Shown here piece by piece: positions 1-11,715 of a stretch of DNA of 64,000 bases; position 1 is the stretch's first letter, and each line of letters opens with the position of its first letter. A program made the position numbers and the translations under genes. Origin of the DNA: Mesocentrotus franciscanus (taxonomy: Eukaryota > Echinodermata > Echinoidea > Camarodonta > Strongylocentrotidae); the NCBI GenBank assembly GCA_037976565.1, contig CP137685.1, forward strand, positions 28,628,842 through 28,692,841. The letters are read 5' to 3'. The notes beneath the pieces are model-generated. The model made no database searches. It saw only the letters and a program-made list of their open reading frames with translations, and was not told the DNA's origin.

Positions 1-63
1 AGGCATGAATTCTGGTGAAGTTATCAGAACATACCACAGATTAATTTGCTATTGGTGACTTAC

Positions 64-261
64 CATCGATTCGAGGGGGACAGGTCGGGGGTTCCTCTCC
101 TTCCCATTCCCAGTGGCCATTGATGCACTTCATGACCCCTGAGACACTGGGGTCACCTGGGCACCTGACTTTCACACGGGTGTCCACTGGATAACTCAGT
201 TTGAACGGGTGCATTACCCGGTGGTCGTCTTTCTGGAAGGAGATGGGCCCACACGACGGAA
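64..261 (-). CDS. CCP/sushi-domain exon of a scavenger-receptor-type gene (left copy)
   Basis: The exon is bounded on the minus strand by an acceptor ending TTTGCAG and a donor GTAAGT, and is 198 bp, phase 1 at both ends. It encodes one complement control protein (sushi) module of about 66 residues with the four expected cysteines (in SCGP, VRCPG, MKCING and PTCPP) and the conserved Trp in GHWEW. It follows the SRCR exon at 957-1271 in transcription order, and the joint is in frame. CCP modules usually mediate protein binding in extracellular proteins. It is nearly identical to the exon at 25718-25915 but differs at several residues (for example DDHRV against DDHWV). The rest of the gene lies left of the window. 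Whether this is a separate gene or a distal part of the 24-27 kb gene is undecided. Confidence 0.85.
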
Positions 262-360
262 CTGCAAACAAATCCAAAGACGTACTTACAACCAGCCATA
301 CATGTATAGCAATAGTGAATATTGCACACGAGGCGTTATTTTGCTGACCTACATGTAGGA

Positions 361-545
361 TTGCGTCAGGGGCTGGCGTGATATTTGACGCGCCATGTGA
401 GGATGACATCATGCAAGGAGTCAATGCAAGCTGAAAGGTGTAAGCATTGCATCGAGTTACTGGCCGCGGACCAATTGCCTTCACAGGATCGATTAGCGCA
501 GGAAAGGACGCCTCGTGTGCAACGGGTATTATCCAGAAGTTGTAA
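361..545. repeat. Dispersed repeat in the SRCR-CCP intron
   Basis: This stretch (from attgcgtcagg to the caacgggtatt end) is a diverged match to about 28800-29145, where the same sequence is split by a 160-bp TIR element. It replaces the corresponding part of the intron in the right-hand SRCR copy, which diverges after about position 26030. It is therefore an insertion that distinguishes the two SRCR copies. No coding capacity is apparent. The family is not recognised. Confidence 0.55.
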
Positions 546-956
546 ATGAGACGCATCGAGTTAGAACTTCATAGCAAAGCCAACTGCAGTCTTAGTGTTA
601 TGATGGGGTGGGTGAGAAACTGATTGTTACAACAAAAACAAAAACAAAAAAGACCGGGGTTTACAGGGTATAATATAATGAACACATTTGAACCCCGCGC
701 CCCACACCCTCCCTCACACGCACTCACCTAACATCTTTCATAATTACTAATGGGGAAAGTGAAGATCTTTTGAGAACGTGTATACGTCTTGCGTTTCCAA
801 TTTTAATACTACAATTTTTGACATACAAAATCATGACTCTTTAACTCGACAATTTCTTTCTTTAAGTGACTAGAATTTTCTTGGTCGGAAATCTGTCAAG
901 GGATGCAAAATGCCTCCTTGCCCCTCCTCCAAATACCTTAGTGCCCTATAACCTAC

Positions 957-1271
957 CTTCGCCTGAGCAAGTAATTCCAGCCTCTTCGTCGTTGCTACAT
1001 CCAAGGCCTTCTTTAAAAAAGCAACTTCGCAAGTCCACTGCATCCTTGTTACATTCGAAATATCCTTGAAGCGGAACCAGCGAACTCTTTTCGAACTTCC
1101 CTGCCCCAAGGTCTTTGACGAAAGCACCAAAGCCAAGCGTACGACACACGACGTGGTAGAACTCTTCCTTTCGCGGTGTGTTGCAATGCGTGTGCCATTC
1201 ACCCGAGCTCTGACTGTAGATCTCGATGCGGCCTTCCCAGGGCTGCGCGCCACCTTTAAGCCTTACGTCTC
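957..1271 (-). CDS. SRCR-domain exon (left copy)
   Basis: The exon runs from an acceptor (TACTCAG) to a donor (GTAGGT) and is 315 bp, phase 1 on both sides. It encodes one scavenger receptor cysteine-rich domain of about 104 residues. It begins DVRLKGGAQPWEGRIEI, has the typical VVCRTLGFG core, and ends GITCSGE. Six cysteines are visible, fitting the six-cysteine (group A) layout. These domains bind ligands outside the cell, and sea urchins have hundreds of them, many expressed in coelomocytes. The match to the exon at 26534-26848 is near-complete at DNA level, including the introns' edges, so this is a recent duplicate. No signal peptide exon is recognised upstream. Confidence 0.88.
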
Positions 1272-1554
1272 CTGAGTAAAATAAGAAGACCAAAAGATCA
1301 TGGGTTCGAATCTAGTTCAGGTGGATGACTGAAGCCTGTAGGGTTTTTTCTTTGCTAACATGTCCCTGCCCCAACTAAAGACAAATATTCCATCATATAA
1401 CGTGCTTTAGCTATTATTATTGGACGCGTGTTCACACATCACACATCCTCTCTGTAAATTATAAGTATTCCTTCTTCATCAACCAAGACGGGATAACTTT
1501 ACAGAGTTTTAGAGAGCTGAGCTGTTGATATTAAAAGGCCACTGGGAATCGCAG

Positions 1555-1751
1555 TCAGTTGGATTGTTTGTTTTACCTGACTGCTAAGAAGGTAAAGCAA
1601 CCGGGGAGACCGATGCCTTTAAGTCCTCTCCGAGGGACTTGGTAATGAAGATTCATGCCTTACAAAAGAGCACTAGCGCATCGACTTGGTTTCGAATCCG
1701 GGACGTCCCAGTTACGAGACCAATGCTACCACTGAGCCTTCGCACCTCCTT
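1555..1751 (-). mobile_element. tRNA-derived SINE (family 2), degraded
   Basis: On the minus strand it begins AAGGAGGTGCGAAGGCTCAG and continues into a B-box-like GGATTCGAAACC. It shares the same body (CTCTCCGAGGGACTTGGTAA on the plus strand) as the elements at 5755-6051 and 13788-14080. The A-box/B-box spacing is tRNA-like but the cloverleaf is broken, so this is a retroposon and not a tRNA gene. Confidence 0.6.
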
Positions 1752-2212
1752 CAAATAAACTATACCATACGATTCACCGAGTTGCTAATTTGTGTCTTTG
1801 GACGGCTTAAAGCTTTTAAAATAATCATTACGTCTTTAAACCTATAGAATTTTATCAAACTTTAACTTGCCCGTTTCAAATTCTTCTATCATTAAAACCA
1901 GTATGATATCCCTTTGAGTTTTCGAAACCAGGAAACGACCCCAGGACGAAACCAGGAAACGACCCGGGACGATAAGATTAAAAGTATGGTCTGCCATTGT
2001 GCGATTGACTGGTATCGGATGGTAAAGTTTTTTAATGCACCCCGAAGGCTGGAACTTTTTTTGCTTAAACAATTTAAATGATGCATTACATAATTTAAAA
2101 AAAAATTATTAAGAATGAAATATTACAGTATCATCGATCCTTTGAAATATCGTCAGATCACATACAGCTATTGGAGATGCCAACGCTCGCTCAACAATCC
2201 TAGGGAATTAGA
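1752..2212. other. Gene-free AT-rich spacer
   Basis: No exon, recognisable transposon or RNA gene is seen. A short direct repeat (cgaaaccaggaaacgaccc, twice at about 1923-1965) is the only structure noticed. Confidence 0.5.
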
Positions 2213-2495
2213 GGTGTCGTGGTCGAGGGGATACGTCACCGGACTGTGGATCACAAGGTCCACGGTTCGAGTCCCACCGCGGCACTAATGTCCTTAGGCA
2301 AGATGTTGATATACATTTGCCACACTCAACCCAGGTGACGTAAAAGGGTACCTGGCAGGAATTTATTCCTTAAAATGCTAGAGCGCCGTAATGGCAGCCA
2401 TGCTAAAGCCAGGGTAACAATCGGGAGCGCCAGGAGTGTCAAGTCTGACAGATATGAGCGATTTACAAGAACTCAATAATATTACTGTTATTATT
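2213..2495 (+). mobile_element. tRNA-derived SINE (family 1)
   Basis: The head resembles a tRNA: GGTGTCGTGGTCGAGGGGAT (A-box region), then CACGGTTCGAGTCCCACC (B box). It is followed by a conserved body (aagatgttgatatacatttgccac) and a tail rich in ATT. The same family recurs at 11269, 19865, 52876, 54303 and, inverted, at 47395. It resembles polymerase-III-transcribed retroposons known from sea urchins (SURF1-type); the exact family name is not checked. The tRNA fold is not intact. Confidence 0.75.
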
Positions 2496-2811
2496 TGGAA
2501 CACGCTAAACAAGTTGGTGAAAAATTGTACTTATGTTGAGTTAACACAAATAGGAACATGCATGCATGTGTGTCAGGTAAAACTTTAGCCAACAATCAGG
2601 CATGTTTTTTTATAATTTTGTTTTACCCCAAATGCCCTTGAGATAAATTTACCAAACTCTTTGAAGAGTGAAATGTAATGATACAATGTAGCTTATCAAT
2701 TCTGTCAATTCACAGTCTCTGAAAAGAAATATTAGTCTGTTATCAATCCATTATATTGAATAAATACTGCATTGGAGAGGTGTAGGTACAGTAGAGGGGA
2801 GGGGGACTTGG

Positions 2812-2912
2812 ACAGACAGATAAAGAAAGAGAGGGAGAGAGAGAGGGGGAGAGGGGCTGGGAAAGTGAGTGAGAGAGAGAGAGAGAGGGAGAGAAAGAGA
2901 AAGAGAAAACAA
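2812..2912. repeat. GA-rich simple repeat
   Basis: An impure (GA)n/(GGGA)n purine tract on the plus strand. Open frames that cross it on the opposite strand are Ser/Leu-rich by-products. No gene is implied. Confidence 0.8.
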
Positions 2913-3035
2913 GGGGTGGCTATAGAACAGAAATAGAGTGGAAGAGACGTGGAAAGAAAGGTTATAAGACCCCACTAATACCCTTCCATTGATCCAGGGG
3001 ATCTTACATCCCATTTCATAATATATACCTAGAAA

Positions 3036-3346
3036 CAGGCGCGTACGCAGCGGGGGTTTTGGGGTTAAACCCCGCCTCAAATTTTTTTAATGTGTGTGTT
3101 TCGGAGCAAAACCCCCTCACTTTTTGAGCAAAAAAAATTATTTAAAAAAAAAGACCATACCCCCCAACTGAACATAATATCGTTTTCCAATTTCCAATTT
3201 CCGGGACAAGAAAAAATGCTCTTACCCTCCCCTCCCCTCCCCCTCCCCCTCCCCTGCTTATCCAGCGGTCGGCTGAGTCGTTGCGAAATTTTCGGCGCGA
3301 TTTTCAAATTTTAACCCCCGTTGAAAAAATCCTGCGTACGCTACTG
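3036..3346. mobile_element. hAT-like non-autonomous element, 8-bp TSD
   Basis: A 311-bp element begins CAGGCGCGTACGCAG and ends CTGCGTACGCTACTG, imperfect inverted repeats of about 15 bp. It is flanked by an exact 8-bp duplication CCTAGAAA (3028-3035 and 3347-3354). Eight-base target duplications and CAG termini fit the hAT superfamily (established knowledge). There is no transposase. The sister copy at 33935-34246 has the same ends, almost the same length and its own 8-bp duplication. A CCCTCC-rich tract lies inside. Confidence 0.82.
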
Positions 3347-3511
3347 CCTAGAAAGATTGGTGCCCTCTCCCGCCCTAATACCCTCACCCCACCTATCCTC
3401 ATGGCGAATCATGTGCTTCGCCACTGCTGTATTGTCATGATTAAAAAACCCGGTATATGCGGCTTTTTGCTGTCACGGACTTTGATCTCTATAATAGTTC
3501 CATTTTTAAAC

Positions 3512-3706
3512 TATAAAGCCCCACTGCACTACTTGTAGCTACTTGCTCCCTCTATATAAAAAACAATGCCTAAGCGGTGTCCGTTGGTCCCCCATGATCC
3601 TCTTTTTCTTATGTTAATTGAGAGCTGAGTTGATGAGATAACCACCTGTCAGTGACCACGCTAATCCCTCTAATCCCTCCTGGGTAAACTAGTACAGAGG
3701 GGCTTT
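3512..3706. mobile_element. MITE, TTAA-type ends (copy 1)
   Basis: About 195 bp starting ATAAAGCCCCACTG and ending CAGAGGGGCTTTA. It is strongly similar over its whole length to 44517-44712, whose ends are intact TTAA. It has short inverted ends and no coding capacity. Confidence 0.65.
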
Positions 3707-4185
3707 ACGGGAACTTGTACGATGGCTGGTGCATAGCTTGATCATGTCGATTTTCGAATGAAATATTACGCTTCCTTGTAATTCTGTGGCCCTTCCCTAA
3801 TAATGTCGAAATGAAATGTTTATCCATTTATTTCCAAATAAATCCGTTTGCCACCCCATTCACCATGAAGATTTGTTTTGATTTTATTGATATTTAAAAC
3901 TAACTATATAATTATATATAAATAACACAAAACCCAGGGTGATTCATTCAGTGGAATTAATCTGGTCTTCCATGAGCTGAAAAATCCCTGTAATTTACAA
4001 CAAATGTATATAAAAAGAGTACAAATATGGAACACTCCGAACGTTAACACGAAAACATTGACAGGATTACTACAAAATAAATCAGAGCAACTGAACGTAT
4101 ACACGATAATGACAATAAGAGTTAACAAGTAGGAGAAGGGAAAAAAGGATGTTGCGATTCTCACTGAAAAAGAGGAACCGAAGAT
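3707..4185. other. Gene-free spacer before the duplicated block
   Basis: No exon or repeat family is recognised. The sequence is AT-rich. Confidence 0.45.
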
Positions 4186-5091
4186 TTAGATTTGTTTTGT
4201 TTTTAATTTATTGTTTAATAGTGGGGTATGTTTTATTCGGAGCAAACCTAGGGCTTGGCCGATCTTCAATAACTTACTGTCCATTGGTTCCAGTTTCGAC
4301 GGATCTAACACGCTGCTCTCCTCTGGTCCTGCCCAGCATTTCGGGGCACAAATCACCAACCAACCCGCAGCTAACAACAACGCCCGCCGACGCGACTGAA
4401 TGTGTACTCTGGTTGACTGGGACGACTCCATTTGTATTGTAAAATGCGACAAAATACAATTCACAATCGGATATTGTTGTCGTATACAGACAAAACTGCC
4501 CGCATTCCTTTCACAAAAAAAGAATTAAGCAATGCGTCTTTCCTCAGTGCAAAGTCCGTTGTCAATAATGATTTAGCTCCAAAAAAAGAAATCATGAAGT
4601 TATGTGCGCAGCAGCTAACAATAACTTCCACCAGATTGTTTATAAATGTATGTTCCATTCTTTACCACACTTTAATCAATGCTCGTAATATGACGTATTT
4701 TTTACAAGGATGTCTGGTAACCTCAATTAAAGCGCCCGAGATATCCCCAAAATAAAAGTAGTGACTTCTGTGGCTTGTACTTTTTTTGGGGGCTGGGGAC
4801 GTTTATCAACATCTGTCCTTTTTTCATAATGATATCGGGTGAATTAGATCAATATCTGATAGAGATAGAGGGAGAAATGGAAAGGAACGGAGAGAGAGAG
4901 AGAGATGTGTTGGGGAAGAGGGGGTAGAAATGGATGTTATGGAAAAGAAAAGAGAATAGAATAGACAGTTCAATTCAAAAGGTATGAGCACATGCACCTG
5001 ATAACTGAAGAAAACCATAGGGAGGGAGGGGATAGAGCATGAGACAATATGAGGAAAATAAATTATAAGGCAGAGGATGAGGGGAAGGAGG

Positions 5092-5123
<32 letters not shown>

Positions 5124-5660
5124 TGAGAGAGCGTTTGAGGGAGGGAAGGAAGGCGTGGGGTGTTAGGTGTGAGGGATTTGGGAAAAGTGAGGGAATGTAA
5201 CATTCTCCTTTTCATTTGCACGAGTTTGGCTGTACTTCTTGTGGCCTGTATGAATTACTATAGTCAAACCAATTAAGACGTAACCCCTTTTCTCGCTGGT
5301 AGGCCACACCAAGTGATAACTTTTTCATGTTAAATGAAATAAGTCGAAGCTTGGTTTCAGTTGTGAAATATCAAACTTCCCCAACCACCAGAAGTTACTA
5401 TGATTCATATAGGCACTGATAGAGGATGCGGTTGGGGCGTAGCTAGAATAATTTTGAAAGGGGAGGGGGTAGGGGGTGTCGAACAAACATATTGACACAT
5501 TTACCTACCGACAAGCAGCGTTTTCCGTGATAACATTTATTTCGTCTCCAAGAGGATATATTTCTTTGCAGTATGCCCACCATTAAAAAGTACTTTCATG
5601 TTTTTATTAGCAAAACCAACAACATATCAAAATGGAATCAGACGAAAGGAAGACGATGTA

Positions 5661-5758
5661 GAAGTAGAGAAGAAGAAGAAGAAGAAGAAGAAGAAGAAGA
5701 AGAAGAAGAAGAAGAAGAAGAAGGAGCAGGAAGAAGAAGAAAAGAAGAAGAAGAAAAG
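5661..5758. repeat. GAA trinucleotide microsatellite (copy A)
   Basis: About 18 pure GAA units followed by interrupted ones. It is adjacent to the 3' end of the family-2 SINE. The poly-Glu/poly-Lys open frames across it are artefacts. The equivalent tracts at 13684-13787 and 30161-30238 differ in length and interruption. Confidence 0.9.
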
Positions 5759-6051
5759 GTTCGAGCGGCACTATATAGTGTCCTTTGGCAAGACATCAAT
5801 CTACATTTGCCACTCTCCACACAGGTGTAACGATAGGAAGGAATTTCTTGATTGTTTGTTTTACCTGCTAAGAAAGCATGTGCATGCTTGTAAGTAAGCA
5901 ACAAGGGGCGACGGCTTTAAGTCCTCTCCGAGGGACTTGGTAACGGAGATTAATGCCTTACCAAAGGGCATTCGCGCTCTTGGTTTCGAACCCGGGACCT
6001 CCCGGTTACGAGACCACTGTTCTACCATGGCACTGAGCCATCCGCCTCCTT
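5759..6051 (-). mobile_element. tRNA-derived SINE (family 2), copy A
   Basis: On the minus strand it starts AAGGAGGCGGATGGCTCAGT, with a B box GGTTCGAAACC about 50 bp on, in a tRNA-like order. The body and tail run into the GAA tract, which may have grown from the SINE tail. The same element is at 13788-14080, and a degraded version is at 30239-30445. Confidence 0.7.
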
Positions 6052-6861
6052 GAATGCTGTGATCTCCGAAATAGCTAGACAGTAATAGCAACAAGCTAGA
6101 ACTGGGGTAATATTAGAGCGCCTTAGGCACCTTGCGTGGTGGATATGTGTGCCATAAAATAATCCAATGTTATTATCATTATCACATCCAAAAGAGTTTC
6201 TGTCCAATTTATAATTTGCCCACATCACTAAAAAGGGTTTTTAAACTGTCGATCCGATATTTAATCTGGCGACAATTATTGCTGCCATGGCTTTATTTCG
6301 CTAAACGCATAAGGTTAGGGTTCCAACGAGATTAGAATAGATTTAGGATCTGGGATACGGTCAGTTATAAGTGTTTGGATGTGTTTAAAGTTAGGAATTC
6401 GGTTCGTATAGGAATTACCGCGGACTATTTGTCGCAAAAGCAGGTGTCGTAAAACCCTGAAATAACGCCTAAGTGGGGCGTTGGTCGAACCCCATCCTTT
6501 ATTCTGCCCCTAGGTTATGGACTCCATGTTTATTACTTTGGTTTGTGATAACTGCACATTTCAAAACCTGATGTGATAAGTGCTACTTATTTCCTAAGTC
6601 TAGTCTAGGCTATTCGGAGAGTCTACTGAATGTTAGAGGGCCAAGTTGGAAGCCTGGAAGGGGAGATGGGACACAGGAATCCCCTTTTGTGGTTTCTTCA
6701 AAATGTTAGCATTTTATATTTCAATATCAGATACTACCCCTTCACCATAGTAACCAACTGAAATTGCGCTTTTACAAGGTTCATGCGACTTTTACGAGCT
6801 ACTTTGAAGAACGATCAGAGGCGGCGCTCTGGGGGTAGGGGGGTGACACAGTGCCCTCCCA

Positions 6862-7090
6862 CTTTTAATGTACCCACGAAGTGCCCTTTACTTCAGATAA
6901 GTGCCCTTTTTCTAATAAGTGCCCCTTTTAACCTCTGATGAGTGCCCCTATACTATTCTGATAAATGCCCATTTTACTGTCAAAAATGCCTATTTTCCTG
7001 TGTTACAAATGCCCTTTCCTCTTCTTCATAAGTGCCCTTTTTACCTCTGATAAGTGCCCCTTTACTTTCACAGGTGCCCTTTCCCACAAT
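6862..7090. repeat. GTGCCCC minisatellite (copy A)
   Basis: Imperfect repeats of roughly 23-28 bp with the core AAGTGCCCCTTTTACCTCTGAT. The same array is at 14874-15118 (B) and is expanded to about 730 bp in copy C (31047-31780). Confidence 0.85.
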
Positions 7091-7189
7091 GCCCAAAGTT
7101 TGATAAGAACTAACTGTGCCCCTTATATCAATATAATCGTGCTCAATTTCAAAGCTATCAAACGTCCCGTCTCTAGGCCAAGGTAATTA

Positions 7190-8580
7190 ATGGCTCTTTG
7201 TTCAAGAATATTTTTTATAAAGGTTTAGACAATGTAAGAGTTTTCAAACTCAAGGCAACTGCATTTCATTACAAAAAGTAAATGTAATTGTTACAGAGAG
7301 AGATACATAATTATTTTACGTGATACATAACAAGATGTTTTGATTCCACTTGCATTTTCATATATTGATTGCTTTTTCCGTGTCACTTCTTTAATGTGCA
7401 ATATCAAATATTAACAGAACCAGAGAAATAATAATTCATCGATGTGAAATAGCCTACTTACTTCTGGATATTTGTCTTTGTCCATGTTATCATTACAACT
7501 TTATTATCACTATATTATTGCATTCAAGGTTTCTTTACTTTCTACTTTCTGAGGTAAGATTTATTTACAAATGTGAAATACCATGTTTGACCTCATGAGT
7601 AAATTTAAGAACAAATTTATCCACAATCACTTTTGTAGTCTGTGACCAGACGGACGTTAACTCATATACCTTAATGCATACAGCTAACTCCCTCCTGGCT
7701 TTGAACATTACTGGAAATGTTAATTGGTTCCTTTTCAATGAATTTATAAAGCAATTATTCTCACATGCATTATACATGTTATAGCATATATGATAATTTT
7801 GCCAATTTCGTTGAGTTCGGGAACATCACCTTGTTTAACCAATATTGAAACTTAGCTTTAATCTTTTATATTTTATTGTACTTTATCTTTAGAAACATCT
7901 AAATTATATTTCACCTTCATGAACAGTTTTCGCTCTATTTCTTTGTTATGTGTACTGAGCTATGAATCTTCATATCTCATATGGTTTAGAAATCACAACC
8001 TGTATCAGTCTTCGTAGGCTACCTACTTCGTCAATGTTGAAATAAAACCTGGGAATTTTTAATTATCAAATTTCTATTTTATTCAAAACAAATGGCAATT
8101 TTATATTATCGATGAAACATGTCAATTGTATTTCAATAAAGTTTTCTAAAGTTGTTAATGTGGTATCAATGTAATGTTATGCCTGGTACGTTTTACTCTG
8201 TAAATTGAATAATTTCAGCTATCCGCTGCATGTTCGATGATTTGTATCACAATAAACCAATACAATACAATAAAGTACCAAAAACATGTTGTAATCCCTC
8301 CTCATCTCCCCAGAAACAATAGATTTTCATAGTTCCCTAACAGGTGCCCCAAATTTTAGCGAATGAAAGTATTTTCCCTCAAATTTCCTCAAAATTTTGC
8401 TCGCTCTACTCGCTCCCTCGCAAATGAATATTCGGACCATCACACACAACAGCGAAGATTAGAGGTGTCCACCCCACAAAACAAAAATAAATAAAACTTG
8501 AAGGGTTCCGGCGCACCTGAAATCAATCAGACTTCTTGTATATACATCTACAACTAGGTGTATAAACTTATTCTATTGAG
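7190..8580. other. Gene-free AT-rich stretch inside copy A
   Basis: No domain, splice-bounded exon or transposon end is recognised. The sequence is repeated almost exactly in copy B (about 15215-16612) and mostly missing from copy C, where 32165 resumes at the equivalent of 8290. Confidence 0.5.
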
Positions 8581-8608
8581 TGTTGAAACAAAATCTCACC
8601 CACTCGAG

Positions 8609-9128
8609 CTCAGCAGAATCACCATTAGTCATCACTTTCTCACTGACTAGTCTATCACCATTAGTCATCACTTTCTCACTTCCTAGGCTATCACCATTAG
8701 TCATCATTTTCTCACTGACTGGTCTATCACCATTAGTCATCACTTTCTCACTGTCTAGTCAATCACCATTAGTCATCACTTTATAACTGCCTAGTCTATC
8801 ACCATTAGTCATCACTTTCTCACTGACTAGTCTATCACCATTAGTCATCACTTTCTCACTGCCTAGTCTATCACCATTTGTCATCACTTTCTCACTGCCT
8901 AGTCTATCACCATGCGTCATCACTTTCTCACTGACTAGTCTATCACCATTTGTCATCACTTTATAACTGCCTAGTCTATCACCATGCGTCATCACTTTCT
9001 CACTGCCTAGTCTATCACCATTTGTCATCACTTTATAACTGCCTAGTCTATCACCATTCGTCATCACTTTCTCACTGACTAGTCTATCACCATTAGTCAT
9101 CACTTTATAACTGACTAGTCTATCAGTA
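8609..9128. repeat. 36-bp minisatellite (copy A, about 14 units)
   Basis: The unit is TCACCATTAGTCATCACTTT plus CTCACTGACTAGTCTA, 36 bp. Because 36 is divisible by three, the minus strand stays open and repeats a 12-residue motif (NGDRLVSEKVMT) within a 171-codon frame. Variant units (CTTTATAACT, CATGCGTC) are interspersed. No splice sites or start context support a gene. Equivalent arrays have about 7 units (16652-16907) and 4 units (32669-32812). Confidence 0.9.
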
Positions 9129-11268
9129 TCAGTCATCAATATTTGAGAGCTTCTTGTTCCAATCACCCAGCGTCGTAAAAGTTTAACTTTTAATCTAAAA
9201 AATCGTAAAAGTTTAAGTTTTAATCTAAAATTAAATTTCGTGTGATTCTTTGTAAGTGTAATAATATTAGGCACTTACCCATATATTAAAAGAGAATGAA
9301 ACACCGAGTCAATTGTCCTGAGCTGAGTATTGACTAGTATCATGTTACTTTTCTCACTTCACAGCTTCTTCTGGGTCAGTGTTATTGTCATTGGCCGCTC
9401 CTTCCACGGGCTCAAGGTTCAACGTTAATGCCCCTCTAAAGTGTTAGGAGCCCCAAATTCGCCAAAAATTTTATTGCAAAATTTCACCTAAATTGTATTA
9501 TAATGTGAAAGAGGATATAATTTAGGACACACTTCTGCAAAGATTTCCTCCAAAAAGTGTGTGTTTGAAGACAAAATGATTAACAGAATGAATAATTTGG
9601 TTTTCTGTTGTACGCAGAAATCCTAAATTTGCATTCTTTGTATCAATATTCGACTTTAAGTGAAATTATGCCATCAAATTTGTGGGGCTCCCAACACTTT
9701 AGAGGGCTCGGGTCTTTGAATTTAAGCTCTTACTTTAACCTTACACATACATGTACTAGGAGTTTGGGCTTTAAAGTAGGCTTTTGTGTACCCATCGTAC
9801 CGTATCTGTTTTAAAGAGCAATCCAAACCTTTGATTAATTAATTTGTATGAAAGCGGAAAAAAGAGAAACAGATTGGAGAAAACTTGAAATGAATTGGAC
9901 CAATAATAAGAAAGTAATGAATGTTGAACCCATTAAATCACTATATCTGTGGGGATCTTAAATTTGACAAGTTGGTCACTGGATTGTGACGTCTAGTCAC
10001 GGATAACTCTCCCGTTTGCAGTGAACAACCCAGATGTACAACACTATAACCAATTCCTGTATTTCTCCTAAGTGCCTTCTCCTGGGACACTACTAAAAGT
10101 ACATTATGGATAAAATATTATTATATGTCCTTTAAAAAGGACCATCTTCAGTCATACTTATTGAAGAATTGACATTTTAGTTATTTTTGTATGGGAGAGT
10201 TGTCCGTTACTACTGTGATTGTATATTTCTAATATAGTAAAATGGTATCATTCTCAGCAATTCAGGCATTATTTTGACTGCTAATGAAATAAGAATATTT
10301 TCGAGCTTAAAAAAAAATAAATTCAATGGCTTGTACCCCACGTTAACATTCAGCTTTGGCTTTGCACACCCCCGATTTGGCTTTTATTCTTGCTTACGCG
10401 GGCATGTGAAACGGTGGTCAGACTAGAAAGAAAATGCTACAGTGTAAATCAGTCCTATTCACGTTCAGTATTTGTGAAAATGTCAGTTTATTCGTAAACA
10501 TGTCAGTGACTGCTGTGTTGGATGAAACATTAGAAATAAAAAGCAGCACATAAATTATTATATTACCATAGCTCATACATCATCAACATGCTCCTAAAAT
10601 TATGTAACATCTTTTTTCCAAACCTCTACCAAAAGTGTTGTTTACAATTCAAAGAGGAATTCAAAGAATATTTACAAACTCATCCCCCGAAGTAATAGCA
10701 TGCGATTTCGAATTATACTGAGATAGTACGTATGGTTAATTATAAGTGTACATGTCTACGAAAGACTTATCTAGCGAAAAAATGCAAGGAAAAGAGAATG
10801 AAAAAGACACACGTCCATGCACACGCGCACACACACGCGCACTAACGAACAAAATTAATTAACAACTATGATGATGCTGCCAATATGACTCAAAGTAAAC
10901 AGAACTGCACAAGGTATAATGGAATTTGACTATTATAATAAACTATACTATTCTAGAGGGAACCCAAAAAAGAAAATAATATAGTCTTGAGAGCCTGGGC
11001 AACCGACTTATATAATCGTGAAGTCGAATGTAAAGCCTCATAATTAGTATGACCGTAGTAAATAATTCATTTCATCTTCGATTCCATAAGCGGAAAATCA
11101 GATAAGAATCAGAATACAAAAATATAAATTGTTTGATAGCTTTAAAAAAATGAAAGACAAATATTGCTTTTAGCAATTATATACCCCTTTTCTCTGCTAC
11201 TTCATCCCATATTAAAGGTAAAATTACTTCACATAGACGGTCCACGTTTGAAATACATGTATGATATG

Positions 11269-11565
11269 GGTGTTGTGCATGGTCTAGTGGATAAGTCGCC
11301 GGACTGTGAACCACGGGGTACGAGGTTCGAATCCCTACCACAGCAGGTCCTTTGGCAAAATATTAATCTACGTTAAAAAAAACCCACACTCGACCCAGGT
11401 GAGGTAAATGGGTACATGGCAGGAATTAATTTTGTTAAATGCCAGAGCGCCTTCATGGCAGCCATGGTAAAGCCGGGGTAATAATTGCGAAGCGTCAGGA
11501 GTCTCAAGTTTGACAGACATGAGCGCTATACAAGAACTAACTGATCAGGCTTCCCTAGGTAAACT
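11269..11565 (+). mobile_element. tRNA-derived SINE (family 1), copy A
   Basis: The tRNA-like head GTTGTGCATGGTCTAGTGGA carries the A box and GAGGTTCGAATCCCTACC the B box. The family-1 body follows (ggtaaatgggtacatggcagg, agcgccttcatggcagccat) and then an ATT-rich tail. The copy in B lies at 19865-20160. Confidence 0.75.
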
Positions 11566-11715
11566 AGACATAATATAATTATAATCATTGTTACTATCAT
11601 TATTATTACTATTGTTATCATTATTATTATCAATACTTGTATTATTATAATTATTATCATTACTATTAATATTATTACTATTATCACTATTATTATAATT
11701 ATCAATAATAATTGG
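11566..11715. repeat. ATT/ATC microsatellite at SINE tail (copy A)
   Basis: Interrupted (ATT)n/(ATC)n directly 3' of the SINE, probably expanded from its tail. The B equivalent is at about 20165-20315, with a few extra units. Confidence 0.8.

Noticed and set aside
870..1253. Overlapping 127-codon and 101-codon minus frames at 870 and 26525
   Set aside because: They are out of frame with the SRCR exon that has proper splice borders and domain content.
5573..5897. Glu/Lys-rich small proteins at 5573-5897 and 13589-13925
   Set aside because: The runs are translations of a GAA microsatellite in two frames, and they change with repeat length between the duplicates.
5990..6051. tRNA gene on minus at 5990-6051
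   Set aside because: It is the tRNA-like head of the family-2 SINE. It repeats with the same flanks at 14020-14080 and 1690-1751.
8609..9128. CRISPR-like or coding array of 36-bp repeats
   Set aside because: Units are contiguous with no spacers, so it is a minisatellite. The open frame follows from a unit length divisible by three. It is kept as a finding but not called a gene.
11277..11345. tRNA gene (His-like) at 11277 and 19873
   Set aside because: A and B boxes are recognisable but the anticodon and acceptor stems do not pair, and the sequence continues into a conserved SINE body found in several places.
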